Assembly (NCBI RefSeq): GCF_027912675.1
Contig: NZ_CP115757.1
Location: 1,364,001-1,428,000 of the forward strand
Source: Paracoccus sp. SCSIO 75233
Lineage (GTDB): Bacteria; Pseudomonadota; Alphaproteobacteria; Rhodobacterales; Rhodobacteraceae
DNA: 64,000 bases
Direction: 5' to 3'
The notes beneath the pieces are model-generated. The model saw only the letters and a program-made list of their open reading frames with translations. It was not told where the DNA came from and made no database searches. Below, in pieces: positions 9,276 through 20,267 of this stretch; the stretch's first letter is position 1, and the number at the start of each line of letters is the position of its first letter. The position numbers and the translations under genes are program-made.

Positions 9276-9413
9276 TCAGCGCGCGATCCCGTCATCATCC
9301 GGCGGGGTGCCGGCCACCATCAGCCGGTCATGCTGCAACTCCAGCCACATGGCGTTGACGACGGCGAACAAAGCCGCCAGCGGAAGTCCGAGGATCCAGG
9401 CGAAATACCACAT
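9276..9413 (-). CDS. cydX: cytochrome bd oxidase small subunit CydX
   Basis: A 45-residue single-helix protein, MWYFAWILGLPLAALFAV at its start, ending in a hydrophilic tail (HDRLMVAGTPPDDDG). The MWYFxWILG opening is diagnostic of CydX/YbgT. In E. coli CydX is needed for stability of the bd oxidase and its haems. It starts 11 bases after the cydB stop on the same strand, so it is the last gene of the cydDCABX operon. Its size makes it easy to miss. The stop is the TGA at 9278-9276. Confidence 0.92.
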   Translation of the reverse strand: MWYFAWILGLPLAALFAVVNAMWLELQHDRLMVAGTPPDDDGIAR

Positions 9414-9424
9414 ATCAGCCTCTC

Positions 9425-10588
9425 TCAATAAGCATGGGTTTCGGGGTCGGTCACATCATCCTCGGTCACCTTGCCCCAGAGGACGCGATAGACCCACGCC
9501 GTATAGGCGAGAATGATCGGCATGAAGACGACCGCCGCGCAAAGCATGACGAACAGCGTCAGCCGCGACGAGGAGCTGTCCCAGACCGTCAGCGATGAGG
9601 TCGGATTGATATTCGACGGCAGGATAAACGGAAACATGGTCAGCCCGACGGATGAGATCATGCCGAAGATCGCCATCTTGGACCAGCCGAGCGGCGACAG
9701 GTCGCCACCGTCGCGAAAAGCGCGCAGAACCATGGCGATCCCGGCAAATCCCATCAGCGGCGCAATCACGATCCACGGACGCGCGGCATAGGCGGCAAGC
9801 CAGCTTCCGCTGCGCGTCACCTCGTTCAGCAGCGGGTTTGACGGGCCGTTCGGCGCGGGCGGGGTGACGAACTGATACCCCTCGATCCCGAAGCCCAGCC
9901 AGATCCCGGCCAGGGCATAGCCGACTGCGGCGATGATCGCCGCCGTGATCCCGTAGCGGCGCGCGCGGTCGTTGATCGGATATTCGGTCTTGAGCACCTG
10001 CCACGCCGCCCCATGCATGACGATCATGGCAACCGACACCACGCCGCAAAGCAGCGCGAACGGGCGCAGCAGCCCGAACAGTTTTTCAAACGCCCCGCCC
10101 TCATAAATCGACAGCAGTTCGGGTGTCAGCCGGAACGGCACGCCCAGCAGGACATTGCCAACCGCGACCCCGAACAGCAGTGCGGGGACGGCCCCGCCGA
10201 TGAACAGCGCCCAGTCCCAGCCCTGCCGCCAGCGTTTGCCCTCGCGCTTTGAGCGATACTTGAACCCGACCGGCCGCAGGATCAGTGCGGCGAGGATCAG
10301 GAACATGGCCAGATAGAAGCCCGAGAAGCTGACCCCGTAAAGCGGCGGCCACGCGGCGAAGATCGCGCCGCCGCCGAGGATGAACCAGACCTGATTGCCC
10401 TCCCAGACCGGACCGACCGTGTTGATGACGATGCGCCGCTCAATATCGGTGCGGGCGATGAAGGGCAGCAGCGCGCCGGTCCCCATATCGAAACCGTCGG
10501 TCAGCGCAAAGCCGATCAGCAGAATACCCAGGATCAGCCACCAGATGACGCGCAGCGCGTCAAGCGAGATGAGTTCATGCAGGATCAT
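9425..10588 (-). CDS. cydB: cytochrome bd ubiquinol oxidase subunit II
   Basis: A 387-residue polytopic subunit II of cytochrome bd. The signature near the N-terminus is FALTDGFDMGTGALLPF, followed by NTVGPVWEGNQVWFILGGGAIFAAWP, as in CydB proteins. It pairs with CydA in the quinol:O2 oxidoreductase, a high-affinity oxidase that tolerates NO and sulfide and conserves energy without proton pumping. The ATG at 10588 begins MILHELISLDALRVIWW, four bases after the cydA stop, indicating tight coupling. The end of the protein (VTDPETHAY) precedes cydX. Confidence 0.95.
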   Translation of the reverse strand: MILHELISLDALRVIWWLILGILLIGFALTDGFDMGTGALLPFIARTDIERRIVINTVGPVWEGNQVWFILGGGAIFAAWPPLYGVSFSGFYLAMFLILAALILRPVGFKYRSKREGKRWRQGWDWALFIGGAVPALLFGVAVGNVLLGVPFRLTPELLSIYEGGAFEKLFGLLRPFALLCGVVSVAMIVMHGAAWQVLKTEYPINDRARRYGITAAIIAAVGYALAGIWLGFGIEGYQFVTPPAPNGPSNPLLNEVTRSGSWLAAYAARPWIVIAPLMGFAGIAMVLRAFRDGGDLSPLGWSKMAIFGMISSVGLTMFPFILPSNINPTSSLTVWDSSSSRLTLFVMLCAAVVFMPIILAYTAWVYRVLWGKVTEDDVTDPETHAY

Positions 10589-10592
10589 GGTC

Positions 10593-12185
10593 TTACTCCG
10601 CCGGTTCACGTTTCGGGGACAGCCGCGCGCTATGGGCCAGCAGCCAGTCATCGGTGGCGCCCACATCCTCGGTCGGGCCCTTGCGGATCGCCTTGAACAT
10701 CAGGCTCATCTCGATGACGAACAGCACCGAGTAGAAGATGCTGAACCCCGCCAGCGTCAGCAGCAGGTCGCTGACCGAAAGATGGCTGACCGACAGCGCC
10801 GTCGGCAAAACGCCATCCACGGTCCAGGGCTGGCGGCCATATTCGGCCACGATCCAGCCCATTTCAGCCGCGATCCACGGTGCCGGCACCATCACGACGG
10901 CAAGCCGGAGCGCCCAGCGGGGATAGCTCTGATGCCGGAAGCTGGAGCGGTAGAAGAAATACGCCATCGTCCCGATAAAGGCGAAGCCGAGACCGGCCAT
11001 GATCCGAAATGCCCAGAAAACCGGCCAGACACGCGGGATCGTGTCCTCCGCGGCTTGCGCGATCTGCGCGTCAGTCGCGTCTCTTGGATCTTCAACATAG
11101 CGTTTCAACAGCAGCGCATGGCCCAGATCATCGGCATATTCATCGAAACGCGCCCGCGCCGCAGGGTTATCAGTGGTCAGATCCTCACGGATCTCCATCA
11201 TGGCGTCATAGGCGATGATGCCATTGCGCACCCGCTCAGCCGCCTGTTTTTCCAGATCGTTGATGCCGATAATCGGCTCGGTCAGGCTGCGGGTGCCGAT
11301 CAGCCCCATGACCCAGGGAATGTGGATCGCATATTTCGTCTCACGCGCTTCCTGATCGGGAATGCCGAAAGCCGTGAAGGAGGCGGGCGGTTCTTCCGTC
11401 TCCCACATCGCTTCGATGGCGGCCATCTTCATCTTCTGGTTTTCGCCCGCGTCATAGCCGCTTTCATCGCCCAGCACGACGACCGAAAGCGCCGAAGCAA
11501 GCCCGAATGACGCAGCCACCGTCAGCGAGCGCCGCGCGAGTCCGATATGACGCCCCTTCAGCAGATACCACGCCGATACGCCCAACACGAACACCGATGC
11601 GGTCACATAACCGGCGCTGACCGTGTGAACGAATTTCGCCTGCGCCACCGGGTTGAAAATCACCTCCCAGAAGCTGGTCATCTCCATCCGCATGGTAACC
11701 GGGTTGAACTCCGCCCCGACCGGGTTCTGCATCCAGCCATTCGCGATCAAAATCCACAGCGCGGAGAAGTTCGAGCCGAGCGCGACCAGCCATGTCACCA
11801 GCAGATGTGCCGGTTTCGACAGCTTGTCCCAGCCGAAGAAGAACAGCCCCACGAAGGTCGCCTCCAGAAAGAAGGCCATCATGCCCTCCATCGCCAGCGG
11901 CGCGCCGAAGATATCTCCGACATAATGGCTGTAATAGGACCAGTTCATACCGAACTGGAACTCCATCGTGATGCCGGTCGCGACACCGATGGCAAAGTTG
12001 ATCCCGAACAGCGAGCCCCAGAATTTCGTCATCTGCCGCCAGATCGGGCGGCCGGTCATGACATAAACGGTCTCCATGATAGCGACGAGCGGTGCCAGCC
12101 CAAGTGTCAGCGGGACGAACAGGAAATGATAAAGTGCGGTAAGCGCAAATTGCAGTCGCGATAACTCGACAACGTCCAGCTCCAT
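10593..12185 (-). CDS. cydA: cytochrome bd ubiquinol oxidase subunit I
   Basis: A 530-residue catalytic subunit carrying haems b558, b595 and d. Haem ligands correspond to H20 (E. coli H19), H187 (H186) and M396 (M393); the acidic pair E100/E108 in LAMEGMMAFFLEATF is present. The quinol-binding Q-loop residues K253 and E258 (KMAAIEAM) are conserved, as is GWIVAEYGRQPW. It therefore looks like a functional quinol oxidase and not a cyanide-insensitive CioA variant, though that distinction needs alignment. About 80 bases separate it from cydC, enough for an internal promoter. Confidence 0.96.
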   Translation of the reverse strand: MELDVVELSRLQFALTALYHFLFVPLTLGLAPLVAIMETVYVMTGRPIWRQMTKFWGSLFGINFAIGVATGITMEFQFGMNWSYYSHYVGDIFGAPLAMEGMMAFFLEATFVGLFFFGWDKLSKPAHLLVTWLVALGSNFSALWILIANGWMQNPVGAEFNPVTMRMEMTSFWEVIFNPVAQAKFVHTVSAGYVTASVFVLGVSAWYLLKGRHIGLARRSLTVAASFGLASALSVVVLGDESGYDAGENQKMKMAAIEAMWETEEPPASFTAFGIPDQEARETKYAIHIPWVMGLIGTRSLTEPIIGINDLEKQAAERVRNGIIAYDAMMEIREDLTTDNPAARARFDEYADDLGHALLLKRYVEDPRDATDAQIAQAAEDTIPRVWPVFWAFRIMAGLGFAFIGTMAYFFYRSSFRHQSYPRWALRLAVVMVPAPWIAAEMGWIVAEYGRQPWTVDGVLPTALSVSHLSVSDLLLTLAGFSIFYSVLFVIEMSLMFKAIRKGPTEDVGATDDWLLAHSARLSPKREPAE

Positions 12186-12265
12186 AACGGGCTCCTTGCG
12201 TGGGTCGGATTGGGGCGATTCCCGCTACTCAGCAGGCAGGGAAAGCCCGGCAGTCGGTATATCGC

Positions 12266-13876
12266 TTACCAAACCTGTATTTTAAATGCGACATTTCGAC
12301 CGAAGATAGCATGATCCGCGTGGCGATGCATCGCGCAGAGGATCGCAGCCTCCGGCAAGGCCCGGCCCAGGCCGTGCAGGACGTGGTTCGCGGTTGCCGC
12401 GTCCAGCCCTTCGGTCGGCTCGTCGAGCAGCAAAATCTGCGGACGGCGCAGGATGGCGCGGGCAATGGCCAGACGCCGCGCCTGCCCGCCCGACAGCCCC
12501 GCCCCGCCTTCGCCAAGCCGCATGTCGAGGCCGCCACGCGCCGCGATCTCCGCCGTCAGCCCGACCGCCTCAAGGGCCGTTTGCATTTTTTCTGGATCGT
12601 CCGTCCCGGCGAAGGCGAGGTTCTGCCGGACACTGCCTGAAATCAGCGCGGTTCGTTGCGGCACCAGCGTCAGGCGCTGCCGCAATTCATGTTCCGGCCA
12701 CCGATCTGGCGGCGTGCCCCACAGCGAGATATCTCGATCAGACGGCAACAGCCCGGCAATCTGCCAAAGAAGCGTGGTCTTGCCCGCCCCGGACGGGCCG
12801 GTCAGCGCAATCGCCTCCCCCGGCTGAAGGGAAAAACCGGGCCGGTCGACTTGCAGGACCGGCGCTGTCGCATCGACCGAAGGGACGGGCAGTTCGGTTG
12901 ACGCCGGAACATCCTGCATCGCGGCAATCCGTTCCGCCGCATCTGTCATCCGGCCCGTCTCGGCAATGCCTCTTGGCAGTGCGGCCAGCGTCTCGGCCAA
13001 AGCGAGCGCCACGAAAAACCCGACAGATGCAGCCGCCGCGCCGACCTGTCCCTGTACGATCATCCAGCCACCAGCCAGCAGCGCCAATCCGGCAGCAAGA
13101 TGTGGCAGGACGAACAGAACCGCGCGCCCGTTACGTTCAGCCCGGTCCAGATCGGCGGCGGCGCGGCGCGAAGCCTCGTCAAGCCGCAACAGCCCCGCTT
13201 CTGTCTCTGGCAAAGCCCCCCGGACGATCCGCGCGGGCCGGTCGCGCAAGGCACCGATGAAATCGCCGCGAAGCGCCTGCCGCGCCGCCTCCGCTGCCTT
13301 CGCCGGGGTTTGCGCGCGCTTCATCAGCCGCAGCAGCGCAAATGCCGCCCCGGGCAGATAGCCCAGCAAGACCGCAATGGCGACGGTCGGGCCCACCACC
13401 CACCACAGCAGGCAAAACGCCAGCACATGCACCGCCAGCCCGGTGACGAGCGGCAGAAACAGGCGCAGCAGCACCCCGTCCAGCGCATCGACATCCGCCG
13501 TAATCCGGTTCAGCGCCGCCTCGGTCCGAAGCGCCTCAGCCTCCCGTGCGGGCCGGTGCGCAGCGGCTTTCAGCAGGTCAACCCGAAGGATGGCCAGCGC
13601 GCGCAGCGTTGCGTCATGGGTCAGCAGCCGCTCGCCATAACGCGCCACGGTGCGGCCAAGGGCAAGAAAGCGGATCGCGGCAGAGGGGCGAAACACGTCG
13701 AACATGATCCCTGCCCCGGCCAGCCCTGCAATCCCGGTCGCCGTGATGAACCATCCCGATACGCCCAGCAGCAATGCACCGAATATCAGCACCAGCAGCG
13801 ACAGCGCCGCCCCTGCCGCGACGCCTGCGGGGATGGCGCGGAAAATCCGCATCAGGATCGGGCGAAGATGTCTCAT
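12266..13876 (-). CDS. cydC: thiol reductant ABC exporter subunit CydC
   Basis: A 536-residue half-transporter: six N-terminal helices, then an ATPase domain with Walker A GPSGAGKTT, signature LSGGQARRLAIARA and Walker B LLLDEPTEGLD. CydDC exports glutathione and cysteine to the periplasm and is required for assembly of cytochrome bd. It overlaps the cydD stop by 4 bases (ATGA), so the two halves of the heterodimer are co-translated. The order cydD-cydC-cydA-cydB-cydX places maturation genes first, unlike E. coli, where cydDC is unlinked from cydAB. Confidence 0.93.
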   Translation of the reverse strand: MRHLRPILMRIFRAIPAGVAAGAALSLLVLIFGALLLGVSGWFITATGIAGLAGAGIMFDVFRPSAAIRFLALGRTVARYGERLLTHDATLRALAILRVDLLKAAAHRPAREAEALRTEAALNRITADVDALDGVLLRLFLPLVTGLAVHVLAFCLLWWVVGPTVAIAVLLGYLPGAAFALLRLMKRAQTPAKAAEAARQALRGDFIGALRDRPARIVRGALPETEAGLLRLDEASRRAAADLDRAERNGRAVLFVLPHLAAGLALLAGGWMIVQGQVGAAAASVGFFVALALAETLAALPRGIAETGRMTDAAERIAAMQDVPASTELPVPSVDATAPVLQVDRPGFSLQPGEAIALTGPSGAGKTTLLWQIAGLLPSDRDISLWGTPPDRWPEHELRQRLTLVPQRTALISGSVRQNLAFAGTDDPEKMQTALEAVGLTAEIAARGGLDMRLGEGGAGLSGGQARRLAIARAILRRPQILLLDEPTEGLDAATANHVLHGLGRALPEAAILCAMHRHADHAIFGRNVAFKIQVW

Positions 13877-15504
13877 CCGAGCCTGACCTCCCGGTCCATC
13901 GCCGCGATCAGCGCCGGGTCATGGGTTGCCACCAGAAGCGTCTTGCCGCGCGCCTTTAAGCCGTGCATCGCGGCAATGATGCGGGCGGCGGTTTCCTCGT
14001 CCAGATCCGCCGTCGGTTCATCCGCGATCAGCAATTCACGATCTGACGCGATGGCGCGGGCGAGCGAAAGACGCCGCGCCTCACCCCCTGACACGCCAGC
14101 ACCATTTTCGCCAAGCCGTGTTTGCAAGCCCGATGGCAGCCCTGCGATAACCCCTTCCGCCTGGGCAAGTCTGACCGCGTCTTCCGCGCCCTCGCCCAGC
14201 CAGTCAGACAGAGTCATATCCGGGAAAAACACGGTTTGCTGCATCACGGCAAGGCGCGCGCGCCAGCCATCGGCGCGCTCATCGGTCAGGGGCGTGCCTG
14301 CCACCTCGACCTCGCCCGCTTGCAGCGGCAACATTCCGGCGGCCACAGCCAGCAAGGTGGTTTTCCCCGAACCGCTTGGCCCGGTGACCGCAACGGCCTC
14401 GCCTTGCGAAAGGTCCAGATCCGGCAGCGGCAACTCCCGGCCATCCAGAGCCACGACAGCATCGCGCAGGTGCAGATCAAGCGGACCGTCCAGCGGCGAT
14501 GCCGGGGCGCCCTGCCCCAGAATGGGTTGACGTGTCGCCTCATCCGCGTCGTCGAGTTCGCTCAGCACCGCCAGCCCGGCGGCGCGGTCGTGCCACGCCG
14601 CCGCCATCTCGCGCAGCGGCAGAAAGAAATCCGGCGCGAGAAGCAGCAGAAACACCCCCTCGCTGACGCTCAGCCCGTTGCCCCAGCTTCCGAAGCCGAT
14701 GACGCCAAGCAGCGAAAAACCGACATAGACCGCCATCATGGCAACGCCGATCGCCGCAAACAGCTCCAGCACGGTCGAGGACAGGAACGCGATGCGCAGC
14801 ACCGCCATCGTGCGTGCCTTCAGCCCGTTGGCGCGAGTTTCGAACTCATTCGCCGCCCTGTCGGTCGCGCCGAGAAGCCGCAGGTCGATCAAAGCGCTCA
14901 ACCGCTCCATCAACAGCGCGTTCAGATTGCCGATTTCCGCCAACTGCCGTCGTGAGGCTGCTTCCGCCGCGATGCCGATCAGGATCATGAACACCGGGAT
15001 CAGCGGGCCGGAAATGGCAAGGATCAGCGCCGCTGGCCATGCGATCACCACGGCGAGCAGCAGATAAAGCAGCGGCAAAACCCGCACCCTCGCCATTGCC
15101 GGCTCATAGCGCGTGATCCACGGAACCAGCAGCGGCAGCTTGTCCGTGACCAGCGCCGCGACCGAGGCCGAGGCTTCGGGACCGCGCGCCCGCATTTCGC
15201 GTGTCATCAGGGCTGCGCGCTCGCGGGCCAGCACCTCATCGCCGATGCGGAACAAGACAGCCGCCGCATGACGCTCGATCAGGGCGCGCAGGACAGACAG
15301 GACAACAAACCCGCTCGCGGCGTAAGGCGTCGGCGACAGATCGCCCGTCACCCAACCGCCTATGCACCAGGCAACCAGCGCCGCCTGCACCGGCCAGATT
15401 GCCCCCGACAGGATCAACAGCCAGTGCGCCACAGCGGCCTCGCGGCGCGCAGCCCCTTCGACAAGACGCGCTGCGCCTTTCGAGTTGGTCGGGTTTCGTC
15501 TCAT
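13873..15504 (-). CDS. cydD: thiol reductant ABC exporter subunit CydD
   Basis: A 543-residue ABC half-transporter, partner of CydC. The membrane domain is followed by an ATPase with Walker A GPSGSGKTT, signature VSGGEARRLSLARA and Walker [13 protein letters not shown]. It is the first gene of the cyd operon. The ATG at 15504 begins MRRNPTNSKGAARLVEG. I looked for an FNR-type TTGAT-N4-ATCAA site between the start and the tRNA gene at 15656 and found no convincing match, so oxygen control of this operon is not shown by the sequence. Confidence 0.93.
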   Translation of the reverse strand: MRRNPTNSKGAARLVEGAARREAAVAHWLLILSGAIWPVQAALVAWCIGGWVTGDLSPTPYAASGFVVLSVLRALIERHAAAVLFRIGDEVLARERAALMTREMRARGPEASASVAALVTDKLPLLVPWITRYEPAMARVRVLPLLYLLLAVVIAWPAALILAISGPLIPVFMILIGIAAEAASRRQLAEIGNLNALLMERLSALIDLRLLGATDRAANEFETRANGLKARTMAVLRIAFLSSTVLELFAAIGVAMMAVYVGFSLLGVIGFGSWGNGLSVSEGVFLLLLAPDFFLPLREMAAAWHDRAAGLAVLSELDDADEATRQPILGQGAPASPLDGPLDLHLRDAVVALDGRELPLPDLDLSQGEAVAVTGPSGSGKTTLLAVAAGMLPLQAGEVEVAGTPLTDERADGWRARLAVMQQTVFFPDMTLSDWLGEGAEDAVRLAQAEGVIAGLPSGLQTRLGENGAGVSGGEARRLSLARAIASDRELLIADEPTADLDEETAARIIAAMHGLKARGKTLLVATHDPALIAAMDREVRLG

Positions 15505-15655
15505 TTATCCGCGCGAAGCTGTTCAGCGGCCCGCTTCTACACAAGCTTCGGTCAAAGTGAAACCAAAGCCGACCGCGACAAACGGTCCCGCCGTGAGGTT
15601 TTGGGGTTTAGGAGGGAACGCGACGATCCGGCGGCGCGCGCAATGCCGGAATTAT

Positions 15656-15732
15656 TGGCGGGCCCGGAAGGACTTGAACCCTCAACCTTGGACTTAGAAG
15701 GTCCCTGCTCTATCCAGTTGAGCTACGAGCCC
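15656..15732 (-). tRNA. tRNA-Arg(TCT)
   Basis: A 77-base tRNA with an encoded CCA end. The acceptor arms GGGCTCG (5' end at 15732) and CGGGCCC pair fully with one G-T. The D-arm is GCTC...GAGC, the anticodon loop CTTCTAA gives TCT (reads AGA/AGG), and the T-arm contains GGTTCAAGTCC. It lies upstream of and on the same strand as cydD. Its 3' end shows no duplicated copy or integrase nearby, so it is not occupied by an island within this window. Confidence 0.95.
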
Positions 15733-15825
15733 GCGCGGAACCGTTGATGGCCGAAAACATCCTGCAGCGCAACGGGAAAGGCCTGCTTAGACATCACGTC
15801 CGGCGGAGAACTTGCGCTCAGAAGA

Positions 15826-16482
15826 TCAGCCGCTTTTCACCCGGCGATGTCGCAAAGCACGTTTGGACGCCGGTCGGGTCGCCGCCATTCGCCGCGCGGT
15901 GTCCGGCCACACAACGGCACGGGGCAAATCCGAAACCATCACCCGCGTCTCGTCCGTCAGGCGAGGTTGCTGCCTCATCAGCGCATCCTCAGCCATCGAT
16001 TCGGCATCTATTCCATTCGCGAAGATGACATGACACGCATCCAGCATGATCTGGACATATTCGATGGTCTGACAATCCTCCGCCACCTCGACCCCCGGCA
16101 CGTCGCAGAGATGTCGTGCAGCGGTCAGCACCTCGAACACGCCGAACATGCTCAGCGCAATTTGGGAGCGGACAAGCAGCCGTTGCCCCGGAGAGACGAC
16201 AAGGTCACGCGTCGGCAGGCCCATGCCAAGCGCGTTCTTTTGGATCAGGATGGGCAGAAGTTGTGGATTTTCGCGAAGATCCGGCATGGATAGCTGCCAT
16301 GACGCGGTCCTTCGGACTGGCTGAAAGCCCCCGTCACGGGTCGCGACCATATCACCACGTTTGAGTTCCCCTGCCGGCACATCGCCCGCATTCGTCCTGA
16401 TCAGGACATCAGCGCCGAAACACATGGCATTGGTTTTATGGAGAATGCTGGCGCCTGCCATAAGATATCTCGCTGCCCGCAT
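15826..16482 (-). CDS. Hint-domain (Hedgehog/intein-like) protein
   Basis: A protein of about 218 residues consisting of a short N-terminus and a Hint_2-type domain. The block begins at Cys21 in NAMCFGADVLIRT, followed by VPAGELKRGDMVATRDGG, LVVSPGQRLLV and HVIFANGIDAESM, as in alphaproteobacterial Hint-domain proteins. Hint domains self-cleave or self-splice in inteins and Hedgehog. No sizeable extein or secretion domain is attached, and the role of such free Hint proteins is unknown. The start is uncertain: ATG 16482 is used, with ATG 16461 and a TTG at 16587 as alternatives. No strong ribosome site is visible. Confidence 0.75.
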   Translation of the reverse strand: MRAARYLMAGASILHKTNAMCFGADVLIRTNAGDVPAGELKRGDMVATRDGGFQPVRRTASWQLSMPDLRENPQLLPILIQKNALGMGLPTRDLVVSPGQRLLVRSQIALSMFGVFEVLTAARHLCDVPGVEVAEDCQTIEYVQIMLDACHVIFANGIDAESMAEDALMRQQPRLTDETRVMVSDLPRAVVWPDTARRMAATRPASKRALRHRRVKSG

Positions 16483-16737
16483 CGACGATACGTCGAATTC
16501 AGTTAGGGAAAACAGGGCTGAACGGATTAACTCACGACGATGCGCGCTTTCGCGGCAAGGGCATCTGCGATGCCAACTTCTTTTCAACCTAAGCGGAAAC
16601 GACCTTCAAAATCACCGGGAAATGGCATTTCGGAATAAATCTTCATCATTCCTTCACAATTCGCCCAGACAAATCACGCAAATCCGGAGCACGCAGAAAT
16701 AGCCGGTCAAAGCCTGTAAGGTGAACGAACCGTGTCT
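16483..16737. other. intergenic region upstream of the Hint gene
   Basis: About 255 bases between the Hint gene and the GNAT gene, visibly more AT-rich than its surroundings, with stretches such as GGAATAAATCTTCATCATTCC. A promoter for the leftward Hint gene is likely here. I see no RNA gene, repeat or convincing operator. Confidence 0.4.
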
Positions 16738-17217
16738 TCAGCCCGTAAAAGCCTTGAGCGTCTTGGTCATGAAAACGCTCATCGGATCGGCCCAGTAATC
16801 CGCGAATGGCGGGCATTCACGATACCCCGCCCGCTTGTAGAACGCGCGCGCCGGTGCAAAGCTGGGTTGCGCCCCGGTTTCCAGGAAGATCGCGTTGATA
16901 TTCTTTCGCGTCGCTTCCTGCTCCAGCGCAGCAAGAAGCCGTTCCGCCGTGCCGGTGCCGCGCGCCTCGTCCAGCACATGCATGGATTTCAGCTCCGCCG
17001 CACCATCGGCCATCTCCTTGAGCGCGACCATCGCCAGGGCTCGCTCGCCGCGCCTCAGCACCAGAAACAGAACCCCGGAGGCCGTGAGCTCCTCCCGCCC
17101 GAGCATATGGATCGATTCCGGCGGCGTATCGGCGTGGCAGAAGGCCTCATGCCGGGCGAATAGAAGGTCGAGATCGGGGGAAAGCGGGTCTTCCGCCGCA
17201 ATCGTCAGTGAGTCCAA
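16738..17217 (-). CDS. GNAT family N-acetyltransferase
   Basis: A 159-residue acetyltransferase. The acetyl-CoA-binding motif A is [20 protein letters not shown] (Q/RxxGxG/A type, here ARGTGTA), followed by [16 protein letters not shown], typical of the C-terminal part of the fold. It resembles YafP/PhnO-sized GNATs with [11 protein letters not shown]. The substrate is unknown. The start overlaps the end of the NDUFS4-like gene by 13 bases on the same strand, suggesting co-transcription with it, although the functions have no obvious link. Confidence 0.88.
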   Translation of the reverse strand: MDSLTIAAEDPLSPDLDLLFARHEAFCHADTPPESIHMLGREELTASGVLFLVLRRGERALAMVALKEMADGAAELKSMHVLDEARGTGTAERLLAALEQEATRKNINAIFLETGAQPSFAPARAFYKRAGYRECPPFADYWADPMSVFMTKTLKAFTG

Positions 17218-17516
17218 GGCATCCGCCGGTCATTGGCAAAATTCTCGCCATAACCGCGCGGGCGGATATTCTGGCTGCGCTTATGCGGCTCCACCACCTC
17301 GTAATCGAGATCGTGATCGCGGGCGTAATCCACAGCCTCGGCACGGGTGGCAAAGCGCAGGCGGACCTGCGATTGCGTGTCGTCGGAACTGGTCCAGCCC
17401 ATCAGCGGATCAATATCGCGCGCATCGGCCTGCGGATATTCCAGCACCCAGCTATGGGTGCGGGCCATACCGGATTGCATGGCATTGCGGGCGGGCTGAT
17501 AGATGCGGACACGCAT
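17205..17516 (-). CDS. ETC complex I accessory subunit (NDUFS4-like)
   Basis: A 103-residue protein matching the NDUFS4/ETC_C1 family: it opens [16 protein letters not shown], then [18 protein letters not shown] and [20 protein letters not shown], the conserved core. In mitochondria and Paracoccus-type complex I this 18-kDa-type subunit stabilises the peripheral arm near the NADH module. Its presence outside the nuo operon is usual in alphaproteobacteria. A perfect AGGAGG lies 7 bases upstream of ATG 17516. It is divergent from uvrB. Confidence 0.93.
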   Translation of the reverse strand: MRVRIYQPARNAMQSGMARTHSWVLEYPQADARDIDPLMGWTSSDDTQSQVRLRFATRAEAVDYARDHDLDYEVVEPHKRSQNIRPRGYGENFANDRRMPWTH

Positions 17517-17649
17517 GGCTGGCCTCCTGTAGATCGGTGCGGGGATGTTATCGGACAGAGTGCGCCGCCTTGCAAGCCTCATGGATGAAAGGCATCGATC
17601 CCCGGGCGGAAAGGGTTGAACTTTCGCGGCGAGCGCCGATCTGATAGGT

Positions 17650-17664
17650 GAACACAACCGGAAC
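17650..17664 (+). promoter_or_regulatory. LexA box (GAAC-N7-GAAC) upstream of uvrB
   Basis: GAAC at 17650-17653 and GAAC at 17661-17664 are separated by exactly seven bases (ACAACCG). This matches the direct-repeat SOS operator of Rhodobacter-type LexA (GTTC-N7-GTTC or its complement). It ends 18 bases before the uvrB ATG, where a bound repressor would block transcription. The spacing and location make it a strong candidate for SOS control of uvrB. Confidence 0.75.
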
Positions 17665-17682
17665 TCTTGCCGCGAGTCTGTC

Positions 17683-19869
<2,187 letters not shown>

Positions 19870-19874
19870 CGCGA

Positions 19875-20135
19875 TCAGCCGCAGGTAACCCGCGTGATCC
19901 AGCCCTTGTCGTCGACATAAAGGTTCAGCCGCGCAGGCTCGTAATCCTGCGTTGCCTGCGCACCCGGTTGCAAAACCCGGTATGGCAAACCCGCCGGGAA
20001 GCTGGTCGCACCGATATTCGTGCCGACCAGCGATTGATATTCATCGCTGCAAGCCTGCGGCTGATGCGAGATAACGGGCGGCGTGCAGGCGGTGAGGAAT
20101 GTCGCAGAAAACAGGGTGACGGCAATCGAACGCAT
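19875..20135 (-). CDS. I78-family peptidase inhibitor lipoprotein (copy 1)
   Basis: An 86-residue exported protein with a lipoprotein signal (FSATFLTAC, lipidated Cys17) and one I78-type domain: CSDEYQSLVGTNIGATSFP, LPYRVLQPG, YEPARLNLYVDDKGWITRVTCG. MEROPS I78 inhibitors bind serine proteases and have an eglin-like fold; the terminal RVxCG motif is typical. A second, divergent copy lies immediately upstream on the same strand, so this is a tandem family. The protease target is unknown. The ATG at 20135 begins MRSIAVTLF. Confidence 0.82.
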   Translation of the reverse strand: MRSIAVTLFSATFLTACTPPVISHQPQACSDEYQSLVGTNIGATSFPAGLPYRVLQPGAQATQDYEPARLNLYVDDKGWITRVTCG

Positions 20136-20204
20136 GAAAAGACCTCTTTTGCCTCAGACAATATCAGCCGCCCGTCCCGGTCAATCCCGATCCCGCAAAG
20201 ATAA

Positions 20205-20224
20205 TGCAACCGTGAACGGTTGCA
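20205..20224. repeat. 20-bp palindrome between the I78 genes
   Basis: TGCAACCGT and ACGGTTGCA (9-base arms) flank a GA spacer, a perfect inverted repeat about 70 bases upstream of the copy-1 I78 start. It could be an operator for that promoter or part of a transcript hairpin. It is distinct from the terminator-like hairpin at 20240-20261. Confidence 0.6.
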
Positions 20225-20239
20225 GGCAAAAGTTGCAGC

Positions 20240-20261
20240 AGGGCGGCCAGAGGACCGCCCT
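20240..20261 (-). terminator. hairpin downstream of I78 copy 2
   Basis: AGGGCGG and CCGCCCT form a 7-base-pair GC-rich stem with an 8-base loop, starting 6 bases past the copy-2 stop. Read leftward it is followed after about 8 bases by TTTT. It is a probable weak intrinsic terminator separating the two I78 transcripts. Confidence 0.5.
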
Positions 20262-20267
20262 GATCGC

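Noticed and set aside
15505..15655. FNR-type site before cydD
   Set aside because: I looked for TTGAT-N4-ATCAA and TTAAC-N4-GTCAA patterns and found only partial half-sites such as GGTCAAAG.
15656..15732. tRNA-Arg as an integration site for an island
   Set aside because: The tRNA 3' end faces the ordinary cyd operon. No integrase, attachment repeat or composition change is seen.
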